Source: CAWCDJ01 sp963836015 (lineage in GTDB: Bacteria > Acidobacteriota > Terriglobia > Bryobacterales > Bryobacteraceae). Taken from it: DNA of 64,000 nt. Below are positions 41,796 through 50,516 of this stretch, piece after piece. Made by a program: the position numbers and the translations under genes. Within the stretch, counting starts at the first letter, position 1, and each line of letters opens with the position of its first letter. The notes under the pieces were generated by a model, which ran no database searches, had not been told where the DNA came from, and was given only the letters and a program-made list of their open reading frames with translations. The stretch spans positions 186,001 through 250,000 of the forward strand of contig CAWIIF010000001.1 in NCBI GenBank assembly GCA_963836015.1, written 5' to 3'.

Positions 41796-43564
41796 GAAAA
41801 GTCCTTTCCTTTCGATTTCGAATCGCGAATCTCTTCGGGTGTTCGCGGCCGCTGCTGGTGCTGCCCCTCCCCCTGTCTTTCGCCGGGCTCGCGGCTCCCT
41901 TGTCCGGGGTCCCCGGTTCCGCTGTCAGCCGTCTGCCGCACGTCGTGACGTTGCGCACCTGCTGCCAGGCCGCCATCGTGCGCCAGCCCTTCGGAGCGAA
42001 ATCCGGCCTGCTCCAGGCGTGAGGAGAGCAGGGGCAGGTTTTCCCGCAGGTCGGCAGCCAGCCGGCTGTCGGGCGTCCGGACCGAGACTTCGACCTCTCC
42101 CGCCCGCTCGGTGAGCCGCACCTCGACGCGCCGGTCGGGGCCGTTCACTTCGAACCGGATGTCCCTCAAGGTGGTCTGCTTCAATTCGGGCAGGTTGGAC
42201 GGCTGGGGAGGCTCCGCCGGACGTGCCGTTTCGGTGCCGGTGGCCGCTGAGGAGCGTTCCGGCGTCGCGGCCGGGCTCGCAGCGTCGCGTACCGCCGCTG
42301 GCGGGACCGGTTGAAGCGAGGCATCCCCCTCCGTCTGCGGTTGAACCTCGACCCGCGGTTCGGCCCTGGGTTGGGGCGGCACGGCCGGCCGGCGCTCATC
42401 ATCGGCCGCCTCCGCAGCCTCCGGACGTTTCACCACTGGCGCTGGCTCGCCGGCCGCCGGAGAAGCGGTGGCTGCTTTCGGCGGCTGGAACGGCTCTACC
42501 TGCCCCGGCTGCCGCCCGGCCGCGGTAACCGGCACCAGGCGCGCGCGAAACGCGAGTTCCGAAACCCCGGCAGACCGCGTAACATTGCTCCCCTCCGCCG
42601 TCGCCGCGACTTGATTCTCCGAGGCTTCACGCGGAGCCGCTGGAGAGCTGCCCGCCGCGGCCGGTTCGTGCCCACGATGACCGTCCGCCGGTGCCTCGAC
42701 CCGCTGAGGAACAACCGGCAGGGGCGGCAGGGAGGCAGCCGGCGGAGCGCCGTCCGCGAGTTTGCCGCGGCCCTTGTCCGTTTTCCGCTCCCCCTCGGAA
42801 GTTGCATCGTCCTTTTGCTTTTCCGCGGGAGGAGCCTGCGCCGCCGCCACGACCTCGGCCGGCGCCGCAGCGGGCGGGCCGTCCGGCCCCGCTGTCAGAT
42901 TCTTTGGCGCAACCGCCGGCACAGCGTCCTTTGCGGAGCCGGATTTCTGCGAGGCGGTCCGCGCCCCCTCCACAGGTGGCACACCCGGTTGTGCGAGCGC
43001 CTCGGGCGGGGAAGTCAGCTGGGCAAGCTCCAATGCGCCGGGTTTCGCAACAATCGGCCCTGTAGCGGGGACGGCCTCCGCCTCGTCCGTCTCCGCCGGA
43101 AGCCCGGACATAGCCGCGGTGTATGGCTCCAACGGAAACGCCGTCTTCGACCCATCCGGCGGACTCGCGTCTACATTTTGCGCCGTCTGGGTATCGGCCG
43201 CCGGGGGTTCATCCGCCGCCAAGCCCTTCGCGGCGTCCGGTGGCGGCGGGGCCGCCAATGGCATCGGCATCTGCCCTAGCCAGAGCGCCAGCGCCGCCTG
43301 GTCCGCTGAAGACGAGGATTTTTCATCGGGCCGCGCTTTGGCCGCGGAAGCCTCCGCGTTCTCTGCGGGCGGCTCTGTTTGCGATGCAGCCTGGGCGCCG
43401 GGCTGCTCCCCCTCGATCAGGTCTTCCAGCAGCGACGTGAAGGGGGCGCCCTTCGATGTTCCCTGGGCCTGTGCCTGTCCGCCAGGCTGGCCCCCGGCAG
43501 ACGCCTCGAGCAGCGCAGCCGAGAATGCTTCGAGAACCGACGCCAGTGGCGCAAGGGCAGTCAC
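41771..43564 (-). CDS. fliK: hook-length control protein FliK
   Basis: A 597-residue Ala/Pro/Glu-rich protein from a GTG at 43564. It is largely disordered over 480 residues and then has a folded C-terminal domain (LRDIRFEVNGPDRRVEVRLT, VEVSVRTPDSRLAADLRENL, LLSSRLEQAGF) matching the FliK export-switch domain. FliK measures hook length and switches FlhB specificity. It heads the long minus-strand flagellar run. A FliA-like promoter lies 140 bases upstream. Confidence 0.85.
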   Translation of the reverse strand: MTALAPLASVLEAFSAALLEASAGGQPGGQAQAQGTSKGAPFTSLLEDLIEGEQPGAQAASQTEPPAENAEASAAKARPDEKSSSSADQAALALWLGQMPMPLAAPPPPDAAKGLAADEPPAADTQTAQNVDASPPDGSKTAFPLEPYTAAMSGLPAETDEAEAVPATGPIVAKPGALELAQLTSPPEALAQPGVPPVEGARTASQKSGSAKDAVPAVAPKNLTAGPDGPPAAAPAEVVAAAQAPPAEKQKDDATSEGERKTDKGRGKLADGAPPAASLPPLPVVPQRVEAPADGHRGHEPAAAGSSPAAPREASENQVAATAEGSNVTRSAGVSELAFRARLVPVTAAGRQPGQVEPFQPPKAATASPAAGEPAPVVKRPEAAEAADDERRPAVPPQPRAEPRVEVQPQTEGDASLQPVPPAAVRDAASPAATPERSSAATGTETARPAEPPQPSNLPELKQTTLRDIRFEVNGPDRRVEVRLTERAGEVEVSVRTPDSRLAADLRENLPLLSSRLEQAGFRSEGLAHDGGLAAGAQRHDVRQTADSGTGDPGQGSREPGERQGEGQHQQRPRTPEEIRDSKSKGKDFSWFLSTQA

Positions 43565-43704
43565 GCCATGCCGATTGCAGCTCCGAGGCCAATCTCCGGC
43601 AGCCCGGTTTTCAATCGGTTGCGCGCGGTAGCGGCGTCAAGAAATTGGCGCCGGCCGCCTGCGCGCCAAAAAAATGCCGCGCACAAGAGTTCCGCCATCC
43701 ATAC

Positions 43705-43731
43705 TCATCGGCTGAGGGTTTCGGATTTTGA
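43705..43731 (-). promoter_or_regulatory. FliA (sigma-28)-like promoter upstream of fliK
   Basis: On the minus strand TCAAAATC (43724-43731) and GCCGATGA (43705-43712) are separated by the exact 11 bases of the sigma-28 spacer. The -10 box matches 7/8 and the -35 box 4/8. It lies in the 222-base gap between fliK and flgF, directed toward fliK. No clear plus-strand promoter for flgF was seen in the same gap. Confidence 0.45.
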
Positions 43732-43786
43732 GCGGGTTACGCACTCCGCCGCGACTTGGTCTCCCGCGTGCTCTCTCCCCTTCGCC

Positions 43787-44515
43787 ATGGATCCTCTCAC
43801 TGCCGTCGCGGCCAGCGGCATGCGCTCTCGCATGGAGTCGCTCGAGCTGCTCGCCAATAACGTCGCCAACGCTTCCACCGGGGGCTACAAAGCGGATCGC
43901 GAGTTCTACAGCCTGTACCTGGCTCCGGAAGCGCAGGATTCCGAAGCCGCTCCCCTCATGCCCGTCATCGACCGGCCATGGATCGATCTTTCCCAGGGCG
44001 TCGTGCACGATACCGGCAACCCGCTCGACCTGGCGCTCACTGGCAGAGGTTTCTTCGCGGTAAACGGACCGGGCGGTCCTCTTTATACCCGCAACGGCAG
44101 TTTCTCGCTGGCCTCCGACGGCCGGCTGGTCACAACGGATGGATACGCCGTTCGCGGAGCCGGCGGGCAACCGCTGGTGCTGCAGGGGACGCGCAACGTA
44201 GAGATTTCGGCCGACGGCTCCGTGCAGCAGGATGGAAACGTAATCGGCAAGCTCGAAATTGCCGATTTCTCCAGTACGGCCGGGCTGGCCAAGCAAGGGA
44301 ACAACTATTTTCGTGTGGCCGATCCGTCCCAGGCGGTAGCCGCCGCGTCGGACGCCGCCGTCGGGCAGGGAAAGCTGGAGTCCTCCAACACCGGCAGTGC
44401 CGAGGCGGCCGTGCGGCTGGTGAGCGTCATGCGCCAGTTCGAAATGCTGCAGAAGGCCGTCACGCTGGGCGCCGAGATGAACCGGCACGCGGTGGAGGAA
44501 GTTGCCAAGGTGTAA
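43787..44515 (+). CDS. flgF: flagellar basal-body rod protein FlgF
   Basis: A 242-residue protein from the ATG at 43787 (MDPLTAVAASGMRSRMESLE). The rod signature LLANNVANASTGGYKADREF, the core NPLDLALTGRGFFAVNGPGG and the C-terminal MRQFEMLQKAVTLGAEMN are typical of FlgF. It opens the plus-strand rod/ring operon, 33 bases before flgG. The open frame upstream of 43787 is not FlgF-like. Confidence 0.9.
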   Translation: MDPLTAVAASGMRSRMESLELLANNVANASTGGYKADREFYSLYLAPEAQDSEAAPLMPVIDRPWIDLSQGVVHDTGNPLDLALTGRGFFAVNGPGGPLYTRNGSFSLASDGRLVTTDGYAVRGAGGQPLVLQGTRNVEISADGSVQQDGNVIGKLEIADFSSTAGLAKQGNNYFRVADPSQAVAAASDAAVGQGKLESSNTGSAEAAVRLVSVMRQFEMLQKAVTLGAEMNRHAVEEVAKV

Positions 44516-44548
44516 AGCGCGGGGCCACGCCCGCTACAAGGAGATTTC

Positions 44549-45340
44549 ATGATCAGAGCACTTTTCAGCGCCGCCAGTGGAATGGTCGCGCAGCAGTTGA
44601 ACGTCGACAACATCGCGCACAACCTGGCGAACGCCAATACCGTGGGTTTCAAGACCCGCCGTGCGCAGTTTCAAGACCTGATGTACCAGACCGTGGTGCA
44701 GCCGGGAGCGGCTTCCGGCCAGCAGACGGTGGTGCCCACCGGCCTGCAGCTGGGACTGGGAACCCGCGCCGCTTCGAACGAGATCATTTTCACGCAGGGC
44801 GATTTTTCTCAGACCAGCAACCCGCTCGACCTGGTGATTCAGGGGCGCGGATTCTTCCAGGTGCGCAAGCCCACGGGCGAACTGGCCTACACGCGCGCCG
44901 GGCAGTTCCATCTGGATCGCGACGGCAACATGGTGACCTCGGACGGCAACGCGCTCGAGCCGCAGATCACGATCCCCGCCGCCGCCCAGCAGATCTCCAT
45001 CGGGCTGGACGGCACCGTGAGTTACACCCAACCCGGACAGACGGCCGCCCAGCAAGCCGGGCAAATTCAACTCGCCAACTTTCAGAACCCGGCGGGTCTG
45101 AACAGCCTGGGCGGAAGCCTGTATGCACCCACGGACGCCTCGGGCGAACCCACGGTGGGCATTCCCGGCGGCCAGGAGGGGCTGGGGACGGTCATGCAGG
45201 GTTACGTCGAGCAGTCGAACGTCTCGGTGGTCGACGAGTTCATCAACCTGATCGTGGCGCAGCGCGGCTACGAAGCCAATTCCAAAGTGGTCCAGGCCGC
45301 CGACCAGATGTATCAACAGGCCAATAGCCTGCCGCGATGA
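44549..45340 (+). CDS. flgG: distal rod protein FlgG
   Basis: A 263-residue protein (MIRALFSAASGMVAQQLNVD). It has the signature NIAHNLANANTVGFKTRRAQ, the core QTSNPLDLVIQGRGFFQVRK and the C-terminal EFINLIVAQRGYEANSKVVQ. Length and motifs match FlgG exactly. It follows flgF after a good ribosome site (AAGGAG) and overlaps flgA by 4 bases. Confidence 0.95.
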   Translation: MIRALFSAASGMVAQQLNVDNIAHNLANANTVGFKTRRAQFQDLMYQTVVQPGAASGQQTVVPTGLQLGLGTRAASNEIIFTQGDFSQTSNPLDLVIQGRGFFQVRKPTGELAYTRAGQFHLDRDGNMVTSDGNALEPQITIPAAAQQISIGLDGTVSYTQPGQTAAQQAGQIQLANFQNPAGLNSLGGSLYAPTDASGEPTVGIPGGQEGLGTVMQGYVEQSNVSVVDEFINLIVAQRGYEANSKVVQAADQMYQQANSLPR

Positions 45341-46197
45341 CACCGCTTGTCCTTTTTGCGATGGCCGGCTGCCTGGCCGTGAATCCGGCGTCCGACCGCA
45401 TCCTGGCGCGCGACCTCCTCCCGGCATGGCCGGCCCTCGAATCCCTGCCGCCCGATACCGAGATCGGCCTGGCGCCGGTCCCCGGCGTCCCGCGGGTTTT
45501 CGGCCCGCTCGAACTGCGCCGCGTGGCTGCCCGATTTCACATCGCGCCGGTTCCACAAGCCGATATCTGCTTCGCGCGGCAGACCGCGCCACTCGATCCG
45601 GCGGCGATGCTTTCGGCCATGCAGCGCGAGCTGCCTGGAGCGCGCATCGAAATTCTGGATCTTAGCCGCGCGCCGGCTCCGGAAGGCACTCTCGACTTCC
45701 CGCGTTCCGGCCTTCGCCCGGCGCCCGGCGGCGGATTCTGGAGCGGGTCGGTGCGTTACGCAGGGAACCGCCGCTTCGTCGTCTGGGCGCGGGTCAAAGT
45801 CCTGGAGGTGTCGAAGCGCGTGGTGGCGCGGGAGGGCCTGAAGGCGGGAACGACCCTCGATCCCTCACTCCTGATCGAGGAAACACGCGAGGTGCCCCCG
45901 GACACGGGCTTCGCCGCTGCCATCGACGAGGTAGCGGGCAAGGCGCTGCGCCGCCCCGTGGCGGCCGGCGAGGCCATTCGCGCCGTTTGGCTGGAAGCTC
46001 CCAAGCTGGTGGTGCGCGGAGACACGGTCCAGGTGCAAGTTCAGCGCGGCGGCGCGCGCCTCGAACTGGAAGGACGCGCCGAAGCCTCAGGCTCGGCCGG
46101 GGAGACCATCCCCGTGCTCAACCCGCTGACCCACCGGCGGTTCCGCGCGCGCGTCGAAGGCAAAGGCCGGGTATCGGTGGAGGAAGGAAACTCATGA
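45337..46197 (+). CDS. flgA: P-ring assembly chaperone FlgA
   Basis: A 286-residue exported protein with a short hydrophobic N-terminus. The C-terminal SAF domain (VARVKVLEVSKRVVAREGLK-like region, DEVAGKALRRPVAAGEAIRA, RGDTVQVQVQRGGARLELEG, ending LNPLTHRRFRARVEGKGRV) is characteristic of FlgA. The signature is diffuse, but position between flgG and flgH is decisive. It assists FlgI ring assembly in the periplasm. Confidence 0.85.
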   Translation: MTPLVLFAMAGCLAVNPASDRILARDLLPAWPALESLPPDTEIGLAPVPGVPRVFGPLELRRVAARFHIAPVPQADICFARQTAPLDPAAMLSAMQRELPGARIEILDLSRAPAPEGTLDFPRSGLRPAPGGGFWSGSVRYAGNRRFVVWARVKVLEVSKRVVAREGLKAGTTLDPSLLIEETREVPPDTGFAAAIDEVAGKALRRPVAAGEAIRAVWLEAPKLVVRGDTVQVQVQRGGARLELEGRAEASGSAGETIPVLNPLTHRRFRARVEGKGRVSVEEGNS

Positions 46198-46880
46198 AAC
46201 GTCTGCTCTGCTGCCTGCTGCTGGCCGGAACCGCCCTGGCCGCCCGCAAGAAGCCGGCCCCGAAGGTGGAATCGCCCCTCGACCTCTTCGTGGCCGACTC
46301 CGAAGCCCGCGCTACGGATAGCTCCGCAACCTCCCCGGGTTCGATCTGGAACCCTGCGTCGCGCCTGGCGGATGCCGCGCGCGACCTGCGCGCCAGCCAG
46401 GTGGACGACCTGCTGACCATCCGGGTGGCGGAACAGGCTTCGGCCGTCACCAGCGGAACCACCAAGACCCAGCGCACCTCGAGCACCGCGAATTCAGTCG
46501 CGGCCCTGGCGGGCATCACCAGCGCCACCGGCCCGCTGGCCAATCTTGCCAAGATCAGCGGCGACACCCAGCTCAACGGGCAAGGCACCACCAGCCGGGT
46601 GACCACCCTGAGCACTACGCTCACCGCGCGCGTAGTCCACGTGCTGCCGAACGGAGCGCTCGTAGTCGAAGCCTCCAAAGACATCCAGATCAACTCCGAG
46701 CGCCAGACGATTACGGTGCGCGGCGTGGTCCGGCCCGCCGACATCGATGCCGTCAACAGCGTGCTTTCCGACCGCCTCGGCCAGCTCGAGGTCCGGGTCA
46801 ACGGCAAGGGCGTGGTCGGCGATGCCATCCGGCGACCGTTCTTCCTCTATCGAATTCTGCTGGGGCTGCTGCCTTTCTGA
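46194..46880 (+). CDS. flgH: L-ring protein FlgH
   Basis: A 228-residue protein from the ATG at 46194 (MKRLLCCLLLAGTALAARKK), preceded by GGAGGAAGG. FlgH features are SIWNPASRLADAARDLRASQ, VDDLLTIRVAEQASAV, HVLPNGALVVEASKDIQINS and the ending of about 35 residues. It overlaps flgA by 4 bases. Most FlgH proteins are lipoproteins with a cysteine at the cleavage point; here the signal ends ALAA without a lipobox cysteine. Confidence 0.9.
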   Translation: MKRLLCCLLLAGTALAARKKPAPKVESPLDLFVADSEARATDSSATSPGSIWNPASRLADAARDLRASQVDDLLTIRVAEQASAVTSGTTKTQRTSSTANSVAALAGITSATGPLANLAKISGDTQLNGQGTTSRVTTLSTTLTARVVHVLPNGALVVEASKDIQINSERQTITVRGVVRPADIDAVNSVLSDRLGQLEVRVNGKGVVGDAIRRPFFLYRILLGLLPF

Positions 46881-46882
46881 CT

Positions 46883-47983
46883 ATGAAACGCTCTCTCGCA
46901 CTCATGCTGATCCTGCTCGCCGGCGCGCCGGCGATCCCCGCGGCCCGCCTGAAGGACCTGGTCTCGATCGAAGGCGTGCGCGATAACCAGTTGATCGGTT
47001 ACGGCCTGGTGGTCGGGCTGGCCGGCACAGGGGATCGGCGCCAGGCGATGTTCTCGGCCCAGAGCCTGACCAACCTGCTGCAGCGCATGGGCGTGGCGGT
47101 GTCGCCCACGGCCATTCAGGTGGCCAATACCGCGGCCGTGATGGTCACCGCAACCCTCCCCGCTTTTGCGCAGCCCGGCGCCCACATCGACACCACCGTG
47201 GCGGCCATCGGCGACTGCTCCAACCTGCAGGGCGGGATCCTGGTCATGACCTCGATGCGCGGCGCCGACGGCACGGTATATGCCGTGGCCCAGGGACCGG
47301 TCGTGACGGGAGGATTCTCGAGCGGCCGGGGCGCCTCGTCGCAGACCGTGAATCACCCCACCGTAGGCCGCGCGCCCAACAGCGCGATCGTGGAACGGGC
47401 CGCCCCTTCGGTGGAGCCGCATGAGGTCGTCCGGCTGCAGTTGCGCCAGTCCGATTTCACCACCTCGGCCCGCATTGCGGAGGCGGTGAACCAGAAGTTC
47501 GCAGGCCCGGCGCCCGCTGCGGCGGCGGAGAACTCCGGCCTGGTGAGCGTCACGATTCCGGCCGCGTACCGGTCTCGTCCCGCCGAATTCATCGCGACCC
47601 TGGAGAGCCTCACGGTGGATGCCGACGGCCCGGCTCGGGTCGTCATCAATGAACGCACCGGCACCATCGTGATCGGCAAGGACGTCCGTATCCACCCGGT
47701 CGCCATCCTCCACGGCAACCTGAATGTGGAGATCCAGACCAGCTATACCGTTTCGCAGCCTGGGGCCTTGTCTCCCCAGGGGGCCACCACCCAGGTGGTT
47801 CCGCAGACGGCCGTCGCCGCCAAAGAGGAGAAGGCTCGCAACGTGGTGCTCAAGCAGGGCGCCACCGTCGAGGACCTGGTGCGCGCCATGGCGGCGATCG
47901 GCTCCACCCCTCGCGACATCATCGCCATTCTCCAAAACCTCCGCAGCGCGGGGGCCCTGGAAGCCGAAATCGAGGTGATGTGA
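46883..47983 (+). CDS. flgI: P-ring protein FlgI
   Basis: A 366-residue exported protein. After the signal it has RLKDLVSIEGVRDNQLIGYG followed by LVVGLAGTGD, then AHIDTTVAAIGDCSNLQGGI and the conserved VVINERTGTIVIGKDVRI (near residue 255) and TVEDLVRAMAAIGSTPRDI. Length and motifs are standard. It begins 2 bases after flgH. It forms the peptidoglycan ring, which with FlgH indicates a didermal cell envelope. Confidence 0.94.
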   Translation: MKRSLALMLILLAGAPAIPAARLKDLVSIEGVRDNQLIGYGLVVGLAGTGDRRQAMFSAQSLTNLLQRMGVAVSPTAIQVANTAAVMVTATLPAFAQPGAHIDTTVAAIGDCSNLQGGILVMTSMRGADGTVYAVAQGPVVTGGFSSGRGASSQTVNHPTVGRAPNSAIVERAAPSVEPHEVVRLQLRQSDFTTSARIAEAVNQKFAGPAPAAAAENSGLVSVTIPAAYRSRPAEFIATLESLTVDADGPARVVINERTGTIVIGKDVRIHPVAILHGNLNVEIQTSYTVSQPGALSPQGATTQVVPQTAVAAKEEKARNVVLKQGATVEDLVRAMAAIGSTPRDIIAILQNLRSAGALEAEIEVM

Positions 47984-47985
47984 AC

Positions 47986-48345
47986 ATGACGGAACTCAAT
48001 GTCTCCTCGCTTCTTCCCGCCGCCAGTGTGGCGCCGAAGCCGGGCAAGATCAAAGACGCCGCGCAGCAGTTTGAAGCGCTCCTCATCGGGCAGATTCTGC
48101 GCACCGAGCGGGAAAGCGGAGGCGGCTGGCTGGGCGGCGGAAGCCCATCTTCCGATTGCGCCGTCGAATTCGCCGAGCAGCACTTCGCGACAGTCCTCGC
48201 GCAGCAGGGCGGGCTGGGGCTGGCCAAGTTGATCGGCAGGGGCCTCGAGACCGAGTCGCAGCCGTCTACACCGGCGCCGGCCCCGCCACCCGCTGGAGCA
48301 GAAGCTCCGCGTTCTGCGCCCCCGCCGGTGTCTCCTCATGCTTGA
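47986..48345 (+). CDS. flgJ: FlgJ-like rod-binding protein (no muramidase domain)
   Basis: About 119 residues from the ATG at 47986 (a GTG at 47980 is also in frame). The conserved KIKDAAQQFEALLIGQILRT and FAEQHFATVLAQQGGLGLAK blocks match the N-terminal rod-cap domain of FlgJ. The peptidoglycan hydrolase domain of the enterobacterial protein is absent, as in many phyla. The Pro/Ala-rich tail runs 80 bases into the end of the convergent DUF72 gene. Confidence 0.82.
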   Translation: MTELNVSSLLPAASVAPKPGKIKDAAQQFEALLIGQILRTERESGGGWLGGGSPSSDCAVEFAEQHFATVLAQQGGLGLAKLIGRGLETESQPSTPAPAPPPAGAEAPRSAPPPVSPHA

Positions 48346-48991
48346 ACATCAGGTACAGGTCGCGGCCCGCGCCCAGCAGTTCCCGTGAACGCGCGGCGAT
48401 AGCGTCCACATCGGCCTCCGTGTACTCCGGCTTGCGCAGGCGATAGTAAACAAAGTCGGCGGTCACCACCTCCGGGACTTCCAGCTTTTCCGATTCCGCC
48501 ACGCATAGCGAGATATTGCGTTCGCGAAGCAGGCTGTAAACCTCCTCGGTCAGCCACGAGGGGTGCCGGAACTCGAACGCGTATCGCATCCCGGCGGGAA
48601 GCAGCGCGAGATACCCCGCCAGCAGCCCTACGTCGCACTTCATCTGCGGCGGCAACTGGAACAGCACCGGCCCCAGGCGGCGCGAGGTGCGCAGCGGGTC
48701 GATCATCCGGAAGAAAAGCTCGGTCGCTTCTTCCGCGTTCTTGAGCCGCAGAATGTGAGTGATCCGCTGGTTCGCCTTCACCGCGAATACGAATCCGGGA
48801 GGCGTCGCCTCCACCCACGCCTTCAAGGTGCCGGCCGAAGGCAGCCGGCGAAACGTGTAGTTGATCTCCACGGAATTCAGCCGTTCCGCATAATGCTTCA
48901 GAAACTGCTTCGCGGGCAGCTTGGCCGGGTAGAATCCCGGCTTCCACGCCGGGTATGCGAAGCCGGAGGTTCCGGCATAGAGCATCGCCAT
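48266..48991 (-). CDS. DUF72 family protein
   Basis: A 241-residue TIM-barrel protein. Family motifs are LYAGTSGFAYPAWKPGFYPA, NSVEINYTFRRLPSAGTLKA and FVFAVKANQRITH, and later YAFEFRHPSWLTEEVYSLLR. The biochemical role of DUF72 proteins is unknown. An ATG at 48985 is an alternative start. It converges on flgJ with an 80-base overlap of the two coding ends and is read divergently from the membrane protein at 49023. Confidence 0.88.
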   Translation of the reverse strand: MAMLYAGTSGFAYPAWKPGFYPAKLPAKQFLKHYAERLNSVEINYTFRRLPSAGTLKAWVEATPPGFVFAVKANQRITHILRLKNAEEATELFFRMIDPLRTSRRLGPVLFQLPPQMKCDVGLLAGYLALLPAGMRYAFEFRHPSWLTEEVYSLLRERNISLCVAESEKLEVPEVVTADFVYYRLRKPEYTEADVDAIAARSRELLGAGRDLYLMFKHEETPAGAQNAELLLQRVAGPAPV

Positions 48992-49022
48992 GGCTTATCA
49001 TTATCTCTGTCCGGAGATCCGA

Positions 49023-49367
49023 ATGCTGGTTCACATTCTCGTTAGCTGGTTGGTCAGCGCCCTGGCGCTGTGGATCGTGGCGAAGATCGTTCCCGGAATC
49101 GAAGTACGCGATTTCGGCGCCGCCATGCTCGCAACCGTGATCATCGGGCTGGTGAACGCAACCCTCGGCACGGTTCTGAGAATCCTCAGCTTTCCCTTGA
49201 TCTTTCTGACGCTGGGTCTGTTTCTGCTGATCATCAACGCCGCGCTGCTGGGCCTGGCGGCGCTGTTCACTCCGGGGTTCCGCGTGCGGGGGTTCCTCCC
49301 GGCGCTGATCGGCTCGGTCGTTCTGACCCTGCTGACGTCATTCCTGCGGTATATCGTCTTCCGGTGA
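49023..49367 (+). CDS. phage-holin-4-like small membrane protein
   Basis: A 114-residue protein from the ATG at 49023 with GGAG upstream. It has four membrane segments: ILVSWLVSALALWIVAKIVP, MLATVIIGLVNATLGTVLRI, FPLIFLTLGLFLLIINAALL, and PALIGSVVLTLLTSFLRYI. This is the layout of the holin-4 superfamily (YvlD/Mycobacterium Tmm-like small proteins), common and mostly uncharacterised. Its stop overlaps the ATG of glcE (TGATG). Confidence 0.82.
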   Translation: MLVHILVSWLVSALALWIVAKIVPGIEVRDFGAAMLATVIIGLVNATLGTVLRILSFPLIFLTLGLFLLIINAALLGLAALFTPGFRVRGFLPALIGSVVLTLLTSFLRYIVFR

Positions 49368-50516
49368 TGCAGACTCCCGAAACCTCCGAACAGCTTGCCG
49401 AGGCGCTCCGCCGGGCAGCCTCCCACGATCGCACCATCGCGCTCGGCGGCAACGGAACCAAGCGCCGCATGGCCGGGCTCGGTAAGCCATCCCGACGAGT
49501 GTATCTCCACCTCGCGCCTCCATCGCGTTCTCGAATACGAGCCCTGCGACCTCACCATCAGCGTGGAGGCCGGCCTGCCGTGGAACGACCTGCAGCGTGT
49601 GCTGGCCAGGAACCGCCAGATGCTGCCGCTCGACCCGCCCTTCGCGGAGGGGGCCACCGTGGGCGGCGTGGTGGCGTCGAATTCCAACGGGCCGCGGCGG
49701 CGGCTGTACGGCACGGCGCGCGACATGGTGATCGGAATGGAGTTCGCCACCGTGGAGGGCAAGTTCGTCAAATCGGGCGGCATGGTGGTCAAAAACGTCG
49801 CCGGGCTGGACATGGCCAAGCTGATGATCGGCTCTTTCGGCACCCTGGCAGCCGTTACCGTGGTGAACTTCAAGGTGCTGCCGGCGCCCGAGCTGGAGCG
49901 CAGCTTCCTACTGAGCTTCCCCGGCGCCGACGAGGCGCTCGCGGCCCGCAACCGGATCCTCTCGGGCGCTCTGCAGCCCTCGGCCATCGACCTGCTGAAT
50001 CCACCCGCCGCCGCAACCCTCGGCAACCGCGCCTGGATGCTGGCCATCCGGGCGGGCGGCAACGCCGGCTCGGTCCAGCGCTACGAACGGGAACTGGCGG
50101 AGCTTGCAGATGGCATGGCCTACGAAGGCGAGCGCCAGGAAGAGCTGTGGGGGCATATCGGTGAATTCACCCCCCGGTTCCTGGACCAGCACGCCGATGG
50201 CGCCGTAGCGCGGCTGTCGTGTACCCTGAAAGAGGTAGGGACCGCGATGGAGTCGTTCGAAGGTCCCGCCCTGGCGCGCGCCGGTTCCGGCGTCTGTTAC
50301 GGATACTTCGAACAGGCCGGCGTGGCAGGCAAATGGTTGGCCCGGGCGTCATCGCGCGGCTGGAAAGCGGTGCTGGAATTCTCTCCGGACGACCGGCACG
50401 TGCCATTCGAGCTCTGGCCGTCCCCCGGCGGCGACCTGGAATTAATGCGGCGGGTGAAACAACTGTTTGACCCGGGAAACTTCTTGAATCGTGGGCGACT
50501 TTACGGCCGTATCTGA
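49367..50516 (+). pseudogene. glcE: glycolate oxidase FAD subunit GlcE, frameshifted as sequenced
   Basis: From the ATG at 49367 the frame reads MQTPETSEQLAEALRRAASH then TIALGGNGTKRRMAGLGKPS. It loses sense at the CCC run at 49491-49493. In the next frame it continues DECISTSRLHRVLEYEPCDL, with PPFAEGATVGGVVASNSNGP and KSGGMVVKNVAGLDMAKLM, the PCMH FAD-binding motifs of GlcE, to 50516. Removing one C gives 382 codons, a normal length. It overlaps glcF by 26 bases. GlcE and GlcF work with GlcD to oxidise glycolate to glyoxylate; glcD is not in the window. Confidence 0.85.

Noticed and set aside
43713..43786. Sigma-54 promoter for flgF
   Set aside because: GG and GC dinucleotides near 43640-43670 are not at the required 10-base spacing, and no convincing -24/-12 element was found.
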